Below, one piece after another: positions 41,508 through 50,794 of a DNA stretch of 64,000 nucleotides; the stretch's first letter is position 1, and each line of letters starts with the position of its first letter. Source of the stretch: Amycolatopsis sp. DSM 110486 (GTDB lineage: Bacteria; Actinomycetota; Actinomycetes; Mycobacteriales; Pseudonocardiaceae). The stretch lies in the NCBI RefSeq assembly GCF_019468465.1, contig NZ_CP080519.1, positions 8,859,001-8,923,000 on the forward strand, written 5' to 3'. The notes beneath the pieces were generated by a model. It was not told the DNA's origin. It ran no database searches and saw only the letters and a program-made list of their open reading frames with translations. Made by a program: the position numbers and the translations under genes.

Positions 41508-43097
41508 TCACGAGGTGAACGTGCCGGCCCCGGGCACTGCATCGAGCAGTTGCAGGGTGTACGGATCGGCCGGCGAGGACAGGACCTCGCCGACCGGCCC
41601 GTGCTCGACGACACGGCCGGCCTGCATCACGAGCACGTCGTGGGCCAGCGACCGGACCACGGCGAGGTCGTGGGAGATGAACAGGTAGCTCAGCCCGAGT
41701 TCCTCCTGCAGGTTCCGCAGCAGGCCGAGGATCTGGTCCTGCACCAGCACGTCCAGCGCCGACACCGGTTCGTCGCACACGACCAGCCGGGGACGTACGG
41801 CCAGCGCGCGGGCGATGGCGACGCGCTGGCGCTGGCCGCCGGACAGCTCGTGGGGATAACGCTGGGCCAGCGCGGCGGGCAGCGCCACCTGGTCGAGCAG
41901 CTCCGCCACCTGCCGGCGCCGCGACGCGCGATCGCCGACGCCGAACGTCCGCAGCGGCTCCGTGATCAGCCGCTCGACCGTCCACATCGGATCGAGTGAC
42001 GCGTACGGGTCCTGGAACACCGGCTGCATCGCCCGCCGGGCGGCTCGCAGCCGGGCGCCGCGCAGGCCGACGACCTCGGCGCCGTCGAGGCGGATCGTGC
42101 CGGACGTCGCGGGCACGAGGCCGAGCACCATGTGCGCGGTGGTCGTCTTGCCCGAACCGGACTCGCCGACGATCGCCGTGGTCCGCCCGTGCCCGACGGT
42201 GAACGACACGTCGTCCACGGCCCGCAGCGCACCGCCGCCGCCGCGCACGCGGTATTCCTTCGCCACGTGCGACACCTCGAGCACCACGTCAGCGGCCGCC
42301 GAGGCCTCGCGCATCGGGCCGGTCAACGACGGAGCCGCCGCCACCAGCCGCTGCGTGTAGCCTTCCCGCGGCTCGGTCAGCACCCGGCGCGCCGGGCCGG
42401 TCTCGACGATCTTGCCCTCGGACATCACCACGACCCGGTCGGCCCGGTCCGCCGCCAGCCCCAGGTCGTGCGTGACCAGCAGCAACGCCGTGCCCAGTTC
42501 CTGCGTGAGCTTCTCCAGGTGGTCGAGGATCTGCCGCTGCACGGTCACGTCGAGCGCGGAGGTCGGCTCGTCCGCGATGAGCAGGTCGGGCCGGCAGGCC
42601 AGGCCGATCGCGATCAGCACGCGCTGGCGCATCCCGCCCGAAAACTCGTGCGGGTACTGGCGTGCCCGCCGCGCCGGTTCGGGGATCCCGGCCTCGCCGA
42701 GCAGTTCCACCGCGCGAGCCCACGCCTCCCGGCGCGAGCACATCCGGTGCGCCACCAGGGTTTCGGCGACCTGCCGGCCCACCCGCGCCACGGGGTTGAG
42801 GTTGGACATCGGGTCCTGCGGCACCAGCCCGACCTCGCGTCCGCGCAGGCGGCGCAGCCGTTTCTCCCCGGCGTTTGTGAGGTCCTCGCCGCGCCACCGG
42901 ATCGCGCCGCCGGTGATGCGCCCGGCGCCGGGCAGCAGGCCGATGACCGCGTGGGCGGTGGTGGACTTGCCGGAGCCGGACTGCCCGACGACGGCCACGC
43001 GTTCGCCCGGTGCCACCTCGAGGCTCACGCCCCGCACGGCCGGGGTGCGGCCGAAGGACACCTCGAGGTCGCTGACTTCCAGGAGCGGTTCGGTCAT
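41508..43097 (-). CDS. Peptide-type ABC transporter, fused double ATP-binding protein
   Basis: 529 aa. Two full ABC domains of the oligopeptide/nickel class, as if DppD and DppF were joined. The first has GQSGSGKST, PQDPMSNLNP, FSGGMRQRV and ADEPTSALD. The second has GESGSGKTT, FQDPYASLDP, LSGGQRQRV and CDEPVSALD. ATG 43097 with AAGGGG upstream. Last gene of a four-gene operon; ends 5 bp before the terminator. It drives import of the ligand bound by the lipoprotein at 44938. Confidence 0.92.
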   Translation of the reverse strand: MTEPLLEVSDLEVSFGRTPAVRGVSLEVAPGERVAVVGQSGSGKSTTAHAVIGLLPGAGRITGGAIRWRGEDLTNAGEKRLRRLRGREVGLVPQDPMSNLNPVARVGRQVAETLVAHRMCSRREAWARAVELLGEAGIPEPARRARQYPHEFSGGMRQRVLIAIGLACRPDLLIADEPTSALDVTVQRQILDHLEKLTQELGTALLLVTHDLGLAADRADRVVVMSEGKIVETGPARRVLTEPREGYTQRLVAAAPSLTGPMREASAAADVVLEVSHVAKEYRVRGGGGALRAVDDVSFTVGHGRTTAIVGESGSGKTTTAHMVLGLVPATSGTIRLDGAEVVGLRGARLRAARRAMQPVFQDPYASLDPMWTVERLITEPLRTFGVGDRASRRRQVAELLDQVALPAALAQRYPHELSGGQRQRVAIARALAVRPRLVVCDEPVSALDVLVQDQILGLLRNLQEELGLSYLFISHDLAVVRSLAHDVLVMQAGRVVEHGPVGEVLSSPADPYTLQLLDAVPGAGTFTS

Positions 43098-43108
43098 CGT
43101 GGTCCCCT

Positions 43109-43981
43109 TCACCGCGTGCTCTTCGGGTCCAGCGCGTCGCGCAGGGCGTCGCCGAACAGGTTGAACCCCAGGCAGATCAAGGCGAGCGCGATCCCGGGGA
43201 AGATGCCCGGCCAGGGGGTGCGGAACAGGTACTGCTGCGCGTCCGACAGCATGATCCCGAGGCTCGGCGCGGGCGGCTGGATGCCGAGGCCGAGGAACGA
43301 CAGCACTGCCTCGCCGATGACCGCGACCGGCATGATCACCGTGGCCTGCACGATGATCGCCGAAGCGGCGTTGGGCAGCACGTGCTGCCCGAGGATCCGC
43401 CACGGCCCGGCGTGCATCGTGTTCGCGGCGAGGACGAAGTCGGTTTCCTTGAGCCGCAACGTGTCGGCGCGCACCACGCGGGTCATCGTCGGGATCTGCG
43501 CGATGCCGAGTGCGATCGCGGCGTTGGTGAGGCCGCCGCCGTTGATCGCGGCGAGCCCGACGGCGACGATCAGGAACGGGAACGCCAGCATGAGGTCCGC
43601 GAGCCGGGAGATCAGCGCGTCGAGCCACCGCCAGTACCCGGACAGCAGCCCGAGCGGCACGCCCACGACCACGGCGAACAGCACCGACAGGGCCCCGACC
43701 TCCAGCGACGCGCGCGTGCCGTAGAAGACGCGGGAGAGGATGTCGCGGCCGAGGTCGTCGGTGCCGAGGGCGAACCCGACCGTGCCCGGCTGCTGGAACG
43801 GCGTCTCGAAGTGCACCGCCGTCGGCGCGTACGGCGCCAGCAGCGGCGCGAACACCCCGGCGATCACGACGATCAGCAGCAGCACACCGCCGATCACGCC
43901 CAGCGGGTTGTGCAGGAGCCGGCGCGTCACGCGGCCGTGGACACGGGCCAGTGGCGCGGGGGTTTCGGCGGCGATCGTCAT
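43109..43981 (-). CDS. Peptide-type ABC transporter permease, DppC-like
   Basis: 290 aa. The N-terminal span follows RLLHNPLGVIGG, then the OppC/DppC domain (GTDDLGRDILSRVFYGTRAS) and about five more spans, with the EAA loop in ARADTLRLKETDFV-like sequence (RADTLRLKETDFVLAANTMH). Start ATG 43981 overlaps the previous stop (ATGA). It pairs with the DppB-like subunit. Confidence 0.9.
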   Translation of the reverse strand: MTIAAETPAPLARVHGRVTRRLLHNPLGVIGGVLLLIVVIAGVFAPLLAPYAPTAVHFETPFQQPGTVGFALGTDDLGRDILSRVFYGTRASLEVGALSVLFAVVVGVPLGLLSGYWRWLDALISRLADLMLAFPFLIVAVGLAAINGGGLTNAAIALGIAQIPTMTRVVRADTLRLKETDFVLAANTMHAGPWRILGQHVLPNAASAIIVQATVIMPVAVIGEAVLSFLGLGIQPPAPSLGIMLSDAQQYLFRTPWPGIFPGIALALICLGFNLFGDALRDALDPKSTR

Positions 43982-44934
43982 CGGGTCCTCCCGGAGACTC
44001 GCAGGCGTGGGTCGATGACCGTGTAGAGGAAGTCGACCAGCAGGTTGATCACGATGTAGGCCGCCGTGATCACGAGGACCACGGCCTGGATCACCGGGTA
44101 GTCGCGGGTGAAGACCGAGTCCAGCGTCAGCTTGCCGATGCCCGGCAGGCTGAAGATGCGCTCGGTGACCACGGCGCCCGCGATGAGCCCGCCGAGCTGG
44201 AGCCCGACGATGGTGGTGACCACGATGAGGCTGTTGCGCAGGCCGTAGCGGAAGATCACCGCGGCGCGCCCGAGTCCCTTCGCCCGCGCGGTGCGCACGA
44301 AGTCGGCGGTGAGAGTCTCGACCATCGACGAGCGGGTCTGGCGCTGCACCACCGCCGCGTGCGTGAGGCCGAGGATCACCGCGGGCAGCGTGAGGTAGTA
44401 GATCCCGCGCAACGGCTGGTCGAACGGCGAGACGTAGCCGGACGCGGGGAACCACCGCAGCTGCACGGACAGGTAGAGCACGGCGAGGATGCCGAGCCAG
44501 AACGTCGGCACCGACAGTGCGAACAGCGAGAAGCCGTTGGCGCCCCACTCGGGCCAGCGACCGCGGAACACCGCGGCGACGACGCCGGCGAGCACGCCGA
44601 TCAGGACCGCGACCAGCATCGCGAACACCGCGAGCTGCACCGTCACCGGCAGGGTCGCGCCGATCATCTCCCGCACCGGCGTGCCGGTGCGCACGGACTT
44701 GCCGAAGTCACCGGTGAGCGCGTGGCCGACGAACTTGAAGTACTGCACGGGCAACGGGTCGTCGAGCCCGAGCTGCGCCCGCACGGCCGCGATGGCGGCG
44801 GGGTCGGCTTCCTCGCCGGCCATCGCCGTGGCGGGGTCACCGGGCAGCGCGCGCACGCCGATGAAGACCACGATCGAGGCGAGCACCAGCGTCAGGGCGG
44901 ACTGCCACAGGCGGTGGAGCAGGTAACGTCCCAC
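43978..44934 (-). CDS. Peptide-type ABC transporter permease, DppB-like
   Basis: 318 aa. Standard DppB/OppB start (GRYLLHRLWQSALTLVLASI), RALPGDPA, and the EAA region FVRTARAKGLGRAAVIFRYG with LRNSLIVV; six spans. GTG at 44934 lies 3 bp after the binding-protein stop. With the DppC-like subunit it forms the channel. Confidence 0.9.
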   Translation of the reverse strand: MGRYLLHRLWQSALTLVLASIVVFIGVRALPGDPATAMAGEEADPAAIAAVRAQLGLDDPLPVQYFKFVGHALTGDFGKSVRTGTPVREMIGATLPVTVQLAVFAMLVAVLIGVLAGVVAAVFRGRWPEWGANGFSLFALSVPTFWLGILAVLYLSVQLRWFPASGYVSPFDQPLRGIYYLTLPAVILGLTHAAVVQRQTRSSMVETLTADFVRTARAKGLGRAAVIFRYGLRNSLIVVTTIVGLQLGGLIAGAVVTERIFSLPGIGKLTLDSVFTRDYPVIQAVVLVITAAYIVINLLVDFLYTVIDPRLRVSGRTR

Positions 44935-44937
44935 GGC

Positions 44938-46569
44938 TCAGCCCTCCTGGCTGCCGGTGAACGCGGCCTTGCCGAGCCGGACCACCCCGTCGGCGTACAC
45001 CTGGATGCCGGTGACGCGGGTGGAATGCACGGTGAGGTTGCGGACCCGGTAGGTGTAGACGATCGGGTTCTGCTGCTGGATCAGCTGCACGGCCTGCCCG
45101 TAGAGCGCGGCGCGCTGCTTCGTGTCGATGCTGCGTGCGGCGTCCGACAGCAGGTTGTCCAATGTGGATGAGTTGAAGCCGCCGTAGTTTCCGCCCGAGC
45201 CGGTGGAGAGGAAGCGCGCGGTGTTGGCGTCCGGGTCGATGCGGCCGGACCAGCCGAGCATCAGTGCCTCGAAGGTGCCGCGTTTCTGGACGTCCAGCAG
45301 GGTGGAGTACTCGACCGGCACGATCTGCACGGCGAACCCGCCCTCGGCGACGCTGGCCTGCAGGGCCTGGGCGTATCGCAGCTGGTCCTGGGTGTTGGTC
45401 ACCTGCAACGAGATCGGGAACGGCACGGGCACGCCGGCCTCTTTGAGCAGTTGCCGTGATTTTGCCGGATCGAACGGCGGGCAGGCGTTGCTGGCGGCCG
45501 ACGAGTAAGGCGTCTTCGGGGCGACGGGGGAGCAGGCGGGGTCGAACCAGTTGTTGAAGACGGTGTCGACGAGCGTCTGCCGGTCCAGGGCCAGGGAGAA
45601 CGCGAGGCGGATGCGGGGATCGTTCGCGATGGGTTTGTCGATGTGCTTCGTGGGTTTGCCGACGCCGTCGACGTTCCCGGTGTTGAAGGTGACGCTCTGG
45701 TAGCCCAGGGAAGGGGATTGCAGCACCTTGAGATCCGGGTCCTGGGCGAGTGCGTCGACGTCCTGGGGCGAGATCGTGTCGGCGACCTGGATGTCCCCCG
45801 AGCGCAGGTTCGCGGCGCGAATGTTGGCGTCGGTCATGATCCGGTAGGTGATCGTGTCGAGGTGGACGTCTTTGGCGTCGTAGTACAGCGGGTCGCGCTC
45901 GACGTCGATCTCGGTCTGCGGCACGCGTTTCACGAACTTGAACGGGCCGACGCACACGGGGTTTTCGCCGAAGTCGTCGCCCTCTTTGGCGAGTGCGGCG
46001 GGCGACATGATCATGCCGGCGCGGTCGGCGAGCGCCGCGGTGATCGGGGCGAAGGGCTTCTTGTAGTGCAGCACGACGTGGCTCTTGTCGGGCGCGTCGA
46101 TGCGGCTGATCGGGCCCATTTCGCTTTTGCGCTGGGAGGTTTTGAGCTCGAAGTGCCGGCGCAGGCTCGTCGCGACGGCCGGGGCGTCGAACGGGGTGCC
46201 GTCGGCGAAGACGATTCCGGTGCGCACGGGGATCGTGACGGTGAGCCCGTCGGGGGAGACCACCGGCAACGCGGTGGCCAGCTGCGGCACGATGGTGCTG
46301 GTGTCGTCGATGTCGTAGAGCTTTTCGCAGATCGTGGTCATCACGTAGCGCGTGTAGAGCGAACTGGACGTGGTGGGGTCGAGTTTGTCGGGCTCGTTGG
46401 ACAGGCCCATGACGAGGTCGCCGCCGCGCTGGACCGTTCGGTTGCCGACGGGGGTGCCGAAGTCGTCGCGGTGCTCGCTGCGAGCGCTCGCGTGTTGCAC
46501 GGGTACGCACGCCGTGAGTGTCAGCACCGCCAGCCCGGCCAGGAGGGGGAGCAGGGACCGAGGAGACAT
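44938..46569 (-). CDS. Peptide-type ABC transporter substrate-binding lipoprotein (SBP_bac_5)
   Basis: 543 aa from ATG 46569, with signal MSPRSLLPLLAGLAVLTLTA and lipobox Cys. An in-frame ATG at 46605 would add 12 residues. Family 5 features are GGDLVMGLSNEPDKLDPTTS, KLYDIDDTSTIVPQLATALP and FDAPAVATSLRRHFE. The ligand could be a peptide, dipeptide or similar. The gamma-glutamyltransferase gene lies upstream on the same strand but behind a terminator, so a link (for example uptake of gamma-glutamyl peptides or their products) is only suggested. Confidence 0.9.
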   Translation of the reverse strand: MSPRSLLPLLAGLAVLTLTACVPVQHASARSEHRDDFGTPVGNRTVQRGGDLVMGLSNEPDKLDPTTSSSLYTRYVMTTICEKLYDIDDTSTIVPQLATALPVVSPDGLTVTIPVRTGIVFADGTPFDAPAVATSLRRHFELKTSQRKSEMGPISRIDAPDKSHVVLHYKKPFAPITAALADRAGMIMSPAALAKEGDDFGENPVCVGPFKFVKRVPQTEIDVERDPLYYDAKDVHLDTITYRIMTDANIRAANLRSGDIQVADTISPQDVDALAQDPDLKVLQSPSLGYQSVTFNTGNVDGVGKPTKHIDKPIANDPRIRLAFSLALDRQTLVDTVFNNWFDPACSPVAPKTPYSSAASNACPPFDPAKSRQLLKEAGVPVPFPISLQVTNTQDQLRYAQALQASVAEGGFAVQIVPVEYSTLLDVQKRGTFEALMLGWSGRIDPDANTARFLSTGSGGNYGGFNSSTLDNLLSDAARSIDTKQRAALYGQAVQLIQQQNPIVYTYRVRNLTVHSTRVTGIQVYADGVVRLGKAAFTGSQEG

Positions 46570-46654
46570 GGCGAACAACGTACGTCGGTTTTTCCCCCAC
46601 TCCATTTCCGGCTGGTTAATGCGTGTTAAATCGTTATTCGCCGAAAATGGGCAT

Positions 46655-46693
46655 GCCGAAAAGCGGGCCCGGGAATCGGGTCCGCTTTTCGGC
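46655..46693. terminator. Terminator after the gamma-glutamyltransferase gene
   Basis: 16-bp arms (46655-46670 and 46678-46693, the first GCCGAAAAGCGGGCCC) with one mismatch that is a G-U pair in RNA, and a 7-nt loop. It separates the glutamyltransferase gene from the transporter operon on the same strand. Confidence 0.75.
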
Positions 46694-46707
46694 GGGATGT
46701 GCGGTGA

Positions 46708-48498
46708 TTATCGCCCGGCGGCATACCCCTGCATTCCGCGGGGGTTCGCCGCCGCCGAGAGAACGCCGGTCTCCGGGTCGCGGGCGACGGCGCACAACCT
46801 CCCTTCGGACCAAGGTTCTCCGACGGTCACGAGGTGGCCCCGGCGCTCCAGTTCGGCGATGACGTCGTCGCCGATCCGCGATTCCACGGTGACGCTGCCG
46901 GCCACCATCGCGCGCGGGTAGAACGAGCCGGGGAAACTGTCGGTGTGCCAGTTGGGCGCGTCGATCGCGCCCTGCAGGTCGAGGCCGCTGCGCACTTTTT
47001 CGCGCAATGCGACGGCGAGGAAGAAATGCGCGTTCCACTGGTCCTGCTGGTCGCCGCCGGGGGTGCCGAAAGCCATCACGGGCACGCCGTCGCGCGATGC
47101 CAGCGACGGTGTGAGCGTGGTGCGCGGGCGCTTGCCCGGGGCCAGCGAGTTGGGCAGGCCGGGGTCGAGCCACGCCATCTGCAGCCGGGTGCCGAGCGGG
47201 AACCCGAGCCGCGGGATGACCGGGTTGGACTGCAGCCAGCCGCCACTCGGCGTCGCGGCGATCATGTTGCCCCACCGGTCGACCACGTCGAGGTGGCAGG
47301 TGTCGCCGCGCGTCGCCCCGTCCTTGGCGACGGTGGGCTCACCCGCGCCGGCGGCCGTGGCCACGGCGCCGCCGCTCGCCACGTACTGGGCGTGCTTGCT
47401 CAGGCGTGGTTCCCGGCCGTCGGGGCGGCCCGGGCGCAGCTCGTGCGACGCGTGTTCGCCGATCAGCTTGCGGCGGGTTTCGTTGTAGGCGGGGGAAAGC
47501 AGCGTGGTGATGTCGACGTCGGCGCTGTCGCCGTACCAGGCTTCGCGGTCGGCCATCGCGAGCTTCGTGCCCTCGATGAGGGTGTGGTAGTAGTCCGGCG
47601 TGGCGTAGTCCAGGCCGTCCGCGTCCGGCAGGAGTGCGAGCTGCTGCAGCAGCGTCGGGCCCTGGCTCCACAGGCCGGCTTTCGCGATGGTCCAGCCGTT
47701 CCAGGTGAACGTGACCGGGTCCTCGTAGGTCGCGCGGAAGGCGGCGAGGTCGTCGCCGGTCAGGGTGCCGGCGTGGCGTTCGCCGGACGTGTCCATGGTG
47801 GGCTTCGCCGCGAACTCGGCGATGGCTTCGGCGATGAAGCCCTCGCGCCAGACCTTGCGGGCGGCTTCGATCTGCGTCTCGCGGCTCGCGCCGGCGGCCT
47901 CGGCCTCGGTGATGAGGCGGCGCCAGGTGTTCGCGAGAGCGGGGTTCTTGAAGAGCTCGCCGGGCTTCGGTGAGCGGCCGCCGGGGAGGTAGAGCTCGGC
48001 GGAGGTGGTCCACTCGGTCTCGAACAGCTCGCGGACGGTCTCCACGGTGGCGCCCACGCGGTCCACGGCCGGGTGGCCGTTTTCGGCGTAGGAGATCGCG
48101 TACTTGAGGACCTCGCGCAGCGGCTTGGTGCCGTGGTCGTGCAGGAGCAGCAGCCACGCGTCGACCGCGCCGGGCACCGCGGCGGCGAGCGGGCCGGTGC
48201 CGGGTACGAGGTCGAGGCCGAGCGAGGTGTAGTGCTCGATCGTGGCGCCGGCCGGCGCGCCCCCCTGTCCACAGAGGACCTTCGGCGTGCCGTCCGCCGG
48301 GGCGACGATCATCGGCACCTCGCCGCCGGGGCCGTTGAGGTGCGGTTCGACGACGTGGAGCACGAACGCGGCCGCGACGGCGGCGTCGTAGGCGTTGCCG
48401 TCGTCTTCGAGCACGGCCATCGCGGCGGCCGAGGCGAGCCAGTGGGTGGACGACACCATTCCGAAGGTGCCCTGCAACGTGGGACGGGTCTGGAACAT
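46708..48498 (-). CDS. Gamma-glutamyltransferase-family Ntn hydrolase
   Basis: 596 aa. The N-terminal half (SSTHWLASAAAMAVLEDDGN; PHLNGPGGEVPMIV) and the autocleavage/nucleophile Thr near residue 400 in GDTCHLDVVDRWGNMIAATP follow the GGT family. The C-terminal subunit has FGTPGGDQQDQW. No signal peptide is seen, so it may be cytoplasmic. It would cleave gamma-glutamyl amides or a related amide. Divergent from a LysR regulator 70 bp away, its likely controller. Confidence 0.88.
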   Translation of the reverse strand: MFQTRPTLQGTFGMVSSTHWLASAAAMAVLEDDGNAYDAAVAAAFVLHVVEPHLNGPGGEVPMIVAPADGTPKVLCGQGGAPAGATIEHYTSLGLDLVPGTGPLAAAVPGAVDAWLLLLHDHGTKPLREVLKYAISYAENGHPAVDRVGATVETVRELFETEWTTSAELYLPGGRSPKPGELFKNPALANTWRRLITEAEAAGASRETQIEAARKVWREGFIAEAIAEFAAKPTMDTSGERHAGTLTGDDLAAFRATYEDPVTFTWNGWTIAKAGLWSQGPTLLQQLALLPDADGLDYATPDYYHTLIEGTKLAMADREAWYGDSADVDITTLLSPAYNETRRKLIGEHASHELRPGRPDGREPRLSKHAQYVASGGAVATAAGAGEPTVAKDGATRGDTCHLDVVDRWGNMIAATPSGGWLQSNPVIPRLGFPLGTRLQMAWLDPGLPNSLAPGKRPRTTLTPSLASRDGVPVMAFGTPGGDQQDQWNAHFFLAVALREKVRSGLDLQGAIDAPNWHTDSFPGSFYPRAMVAGSVTVESRIGDDVIAELERRGHLVTVGEPWSEGRLCAVARDPETGVLSAAANPRGMQGYAAGR

Positions 48499-48512
48499 CA
48501 CTGCATCGTCGC

Positions 48513-48531
48513 GCGTACGTCGGCGTACGTC
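48513..48531. promoter_or_regulatory. Tandem GCGTACGTC repeat between ggt-type and lysR-type genes
   Basis: GCGTACGTC occurs at 48513-48521 and 48523-48531, 10 bp apart, one turn of the helix. It lies in the 70-bp divergent promoter region and is a candidate LysR-type binding site. A GATAGC -10-like box at 48555-48560 is 8 bp from the LysR start codon. Confidence 0.5.
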
Positions 48532-48568
48532 AAAGACATGTATGACACCGTTGCGATAGCCTGGTGCT

Positions 48569-49444
48569 ATGGAACGTCGGCAGCTCGAGTACTTCGTCGC
48601 GATCGTCGAGCACGGCGGCTTCACCCACGCGGCGCGGGCGCTGCGGGTGGCCCAGCCGTCGCTGTCGCGCGCGATCGCCAAGCTGGAGCACGAGCTCGGT
48701 GTGGCGCTGTTCCACCGCGTCGGCCGCAACGCCGTGCTCTCCAGCGCGGGCGAGTTCATGGCCGACCGCGCGCGGTTGGTTCTCCGCGACCTCGACGCCC
48801 TGCGCGCCGCGGCCCGGGCCGTCGGTGACGGTCTCGCCGGGCGCGTCGACGTGGCGGCCACGTCGTCCTCCGCGCTGGAACCGGTGATCAGCATCATCGC
48901 CGACCTGCGCGAACGTCACCCGGGCGTGCTGGTGAGCACCTCCTCGGCGCTGTCGGCGGCGGAGGTCGTGGCGATGGTCCTGCAGGGCCGCTGCGAGGCC
49001 GGCGTCTGCGGCAGCGCGGAGCGTCCGACCGGCCCCGGCTTGGTGGCCCACCACCTGCGCGACGAGGAGTTCCTGCTGGTCGCGCCCCCGGGCTCCGGCG
49101 TCAGCGACCCGGTCGAGTGGTCCGACCTGCGGGGGATGCGCTTCGTCGTCACCAAACCCGCCACGGCCGTGCGCGCACTGTTCGACCGCATCGCCGCGAC
49201 CGTCCCGGACGTCTCCATCGCCGCCGAAGTGGGCGACCGCAGCGTCGTCCTCCCGATGGTCCTGCGCGGCATCGGCGCCGGCCTCATGCCCGACGGCTGG
49301 ACCGACCTGGCCCGCCGCGCCGGCGCAGAGGTGGTGCGCTTCTCGCCGGCCGAACGGTTACCGCAGTGGCTGGTACACCGGTCCGGGCCGATCACGGCGG
49401 CTACGCAGGCGTTTCTCGACACGACGTTGGCGGGCGTTTCCTGA
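48569..49444 (+). CDS. LysR-family transcriptional regulator
   Basis: 291 aa. LysR HTH at the very start: MERRQLEYFVAIVEHGGFTH then AARALRVAQPSLSRAIAKLE. The effector domain follows from about residue 90, ending at DTTLAGVS. No ribosome site before ATG 48569; possibly leaderless. By position it regulates the divergent gamma-glutamyltransferase gene. Effector unknown. Confidence 0.9.
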   Translation: MERRQLEYFVAIVEHGGFTHAARALRVAQPSLSRAIAKLEHELGVALFHRVGRNAVLSSAGEFMADRARLVLRDLDALRAAARAVGDGLAGRVDVAATSSSALEPVISIIADLRERHPGVLVSTSSALSAAEVVAMVLQGRCEAGVCGSAERPTGPGLVAHHLRDEEFLLVAPPGSGVSDPVEWSDLRGMRFVVTKPATAVRALFDRIAATVPDVSIAAEVGDRSVVLPMVLRGIGAGLMPDGWTDLARRAGAEVVRFSPAERLPQWLVHRSGPITAATQAFLDTTLAGVS

Positions 49445-49544
49445 GACGTGGTCGGAGCCGCGCCCTTCGGATTCCGGGCTTGCGGGGATGTTCCATTGCC
49501 GTCGCCACCTCGCATGCCTTGTTGCTCAGGCCGCGGCGTACGCG

Positions 49545-50210
49545 TCAGCTGAACTTGGCCGAAGCCACCATCCCGTCGAAAGCCGCGTCCTGGGCGGGGG
49601 TGCTGGCGTGTTCGACGATGAGGAGTTTGCTGGTGGGCAGCCACCACATGCGGACCTGGTTGTTCTGCGCCGGGTCCTTGCAGGTTTCCTGGAAGCGCGC
49701 GTATTCGGCCTTCTTCGGGCCGACCGGGGCGAAGCCGTGTTCCAGGACCGCGCCGCCGGTGGCTTCGGAGGCGACGCCGGGGTCGGCGGACGGGCCGATG
49801 CACGTGGGGACGTCCGTGCCGGGGTACCAGCCGAACGCGCGCGTCGAGCTGGGGAGGTTGATCATGCCTCCGTCGGCGGCCTGGCGCAGGTCCAGGATCT
49901 TGCCCGCGCACGCGAAGGTGGCCGACTGCAGGCAGCCCTCGTAGCCGGGGTCGCGCGACTCGACGGCGTACTGCGTGCCGGCGGGGAGGGTGACGGTCAT
50001 GGTGGCGATGGTCGCGGTGGCGCCGTCGGTGGAGGGGTAGGACGGTCCCGTGGAGGGGCCGGGGGAGCCGGTGCCCGGCGAGCCGCCGAGCTGCCCGACG
50101 TCACCCGCCGGGCTGGGCTGGGCTTGGCCGGTGGTGGTCTGCGTGCAGGCCGTCAACGCCACCGTCGCCGCGAGTGTGACGGTTGCCAGAAACCAGGATC
50201 TTCTTCGCAC
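49545..50210 (-). CDS. Hypothetical lipoprotein
   Basis: 221 aa from GTG 50210. Signal MRRRSWFLATVTLAATVAL with lipobox L-T-A-C, then a Gly/Ser/Pro-rich linker (about 25-60) and a globular domain with four Cys (GCLQSATFACAG, DVPTCIGPS, FQETCKDP) that may form disulfides. It resembles short actinomycete secreted lipoproteins but I cannot assign a family with certainty. Function unknown. Confidence 0.75.
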   Translation of the reverse strand: MRRRSWFLATVTLAATVALTACTQTTTGQAQPSPAGDVGQLGGSPGTGSPGPSTGPSYPSTDGATATIATMTVTLPAGTQYAVESRDPGYEGCLQSATFACAGKILDLRQAADGGMINLPSSTRAFGWYPGTDVPTCIGPSADPGVASEATGGAVLEHGFAPVGPKKAEYARFQETCKDPAQNNQVRMWWLPTSKLLIVEHASTPAQDAAFDGMVASAKFS

Positions 50211-50283
50211 CGCTGCCCCTTTCCTCAGGTCCCCGGTGACTTCGACGTCGACGAGCGGCGCCGGTTCCGGTGCAGGGCAAAGG

Positions 50284-50487
50284 TTAGGCCACGGGCCCGG
50301 GCCGCCCGCGGAGTGCGTTCGCGGGCGGCCCGGGGCGCGGTCGGCGAGGGTTGCCCGGGGTTGTCGGCGTCTTCTGGGAGCCGCCGAAGCGGGTCGGTGT
50401 GACCGCCGAGGCCGGCGCGGCTGCCGGCACCGCGATCGTCGCCGCCGGCGCGAGGCTCGCTATCGCGCGCAGAAGGGTGTTTTGCAT
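50284..50487 (-). CDS. Small secreted Pro/Arg-rich peptide
   Basis: 67 aa. ATG 50487 is preceded by AGGAG at good spacing. The first 28 residues make a plausible signal peptide (MQNTLLRAIASLAPAATIAV, then an Ala/Pro stretch ending PASA). The mature part, about 39 aa starting VTPTRFGGSQKTPTTPGNP, is rich in Pro, Arg and Gly and basic, with no Cys. No family recognised. It lies just upstream of the lipoprotein gene on the same strand. The composition leaves some doubt, since Pro/Arg-rich frames arise by chance in this DNA. Confidence 0.45.
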   Translation of the reverse strand: MQNTLLRAIASLAPAATIAVPAAAPASAVTPTRFGGSQKTPTTPGNPRRPRPGPPANALRGRPGPVA

Positions 50488-50794
50488 GCGTCTCCTGTCG
50501 GGACACATCCGAAGCGGGCCGGGGATTCCCGGGTGTCCTCAAGCGTCAGGTGGGAACGCACTGGCCGACAAGGCTTTTCGACCCAGTTCGAAATCGTTGC
50601 AACCCCTGGACACCACTGCCACGGTCAGCAGGCAGATACGGACCGAAGGGACGGACGCTCAGCCGAACACCGTGCGGTGCCGGCCCACAAAGCGCGCGAC
50701 GGTTCGCGCGGCGGCGAGCATCGCGAGCTCGTGCCCGGTCTGGGCCGGGCTCATCGCGCCGAGCCGACGTTGCCGCTTGCGCCGGTCGCGAGGA
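50488..50794. other. 307-bp gap, no supported gene
   Basis: Holds the promoter for the small secreted peptide on the minus strand. A 31-aa minus-strand ORF ending in ARTVARFVGRHRTVFG lies around 50660-50755, without a clear ribosome site. I see no strong repeat or hairpin. Confidence 0.4.
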
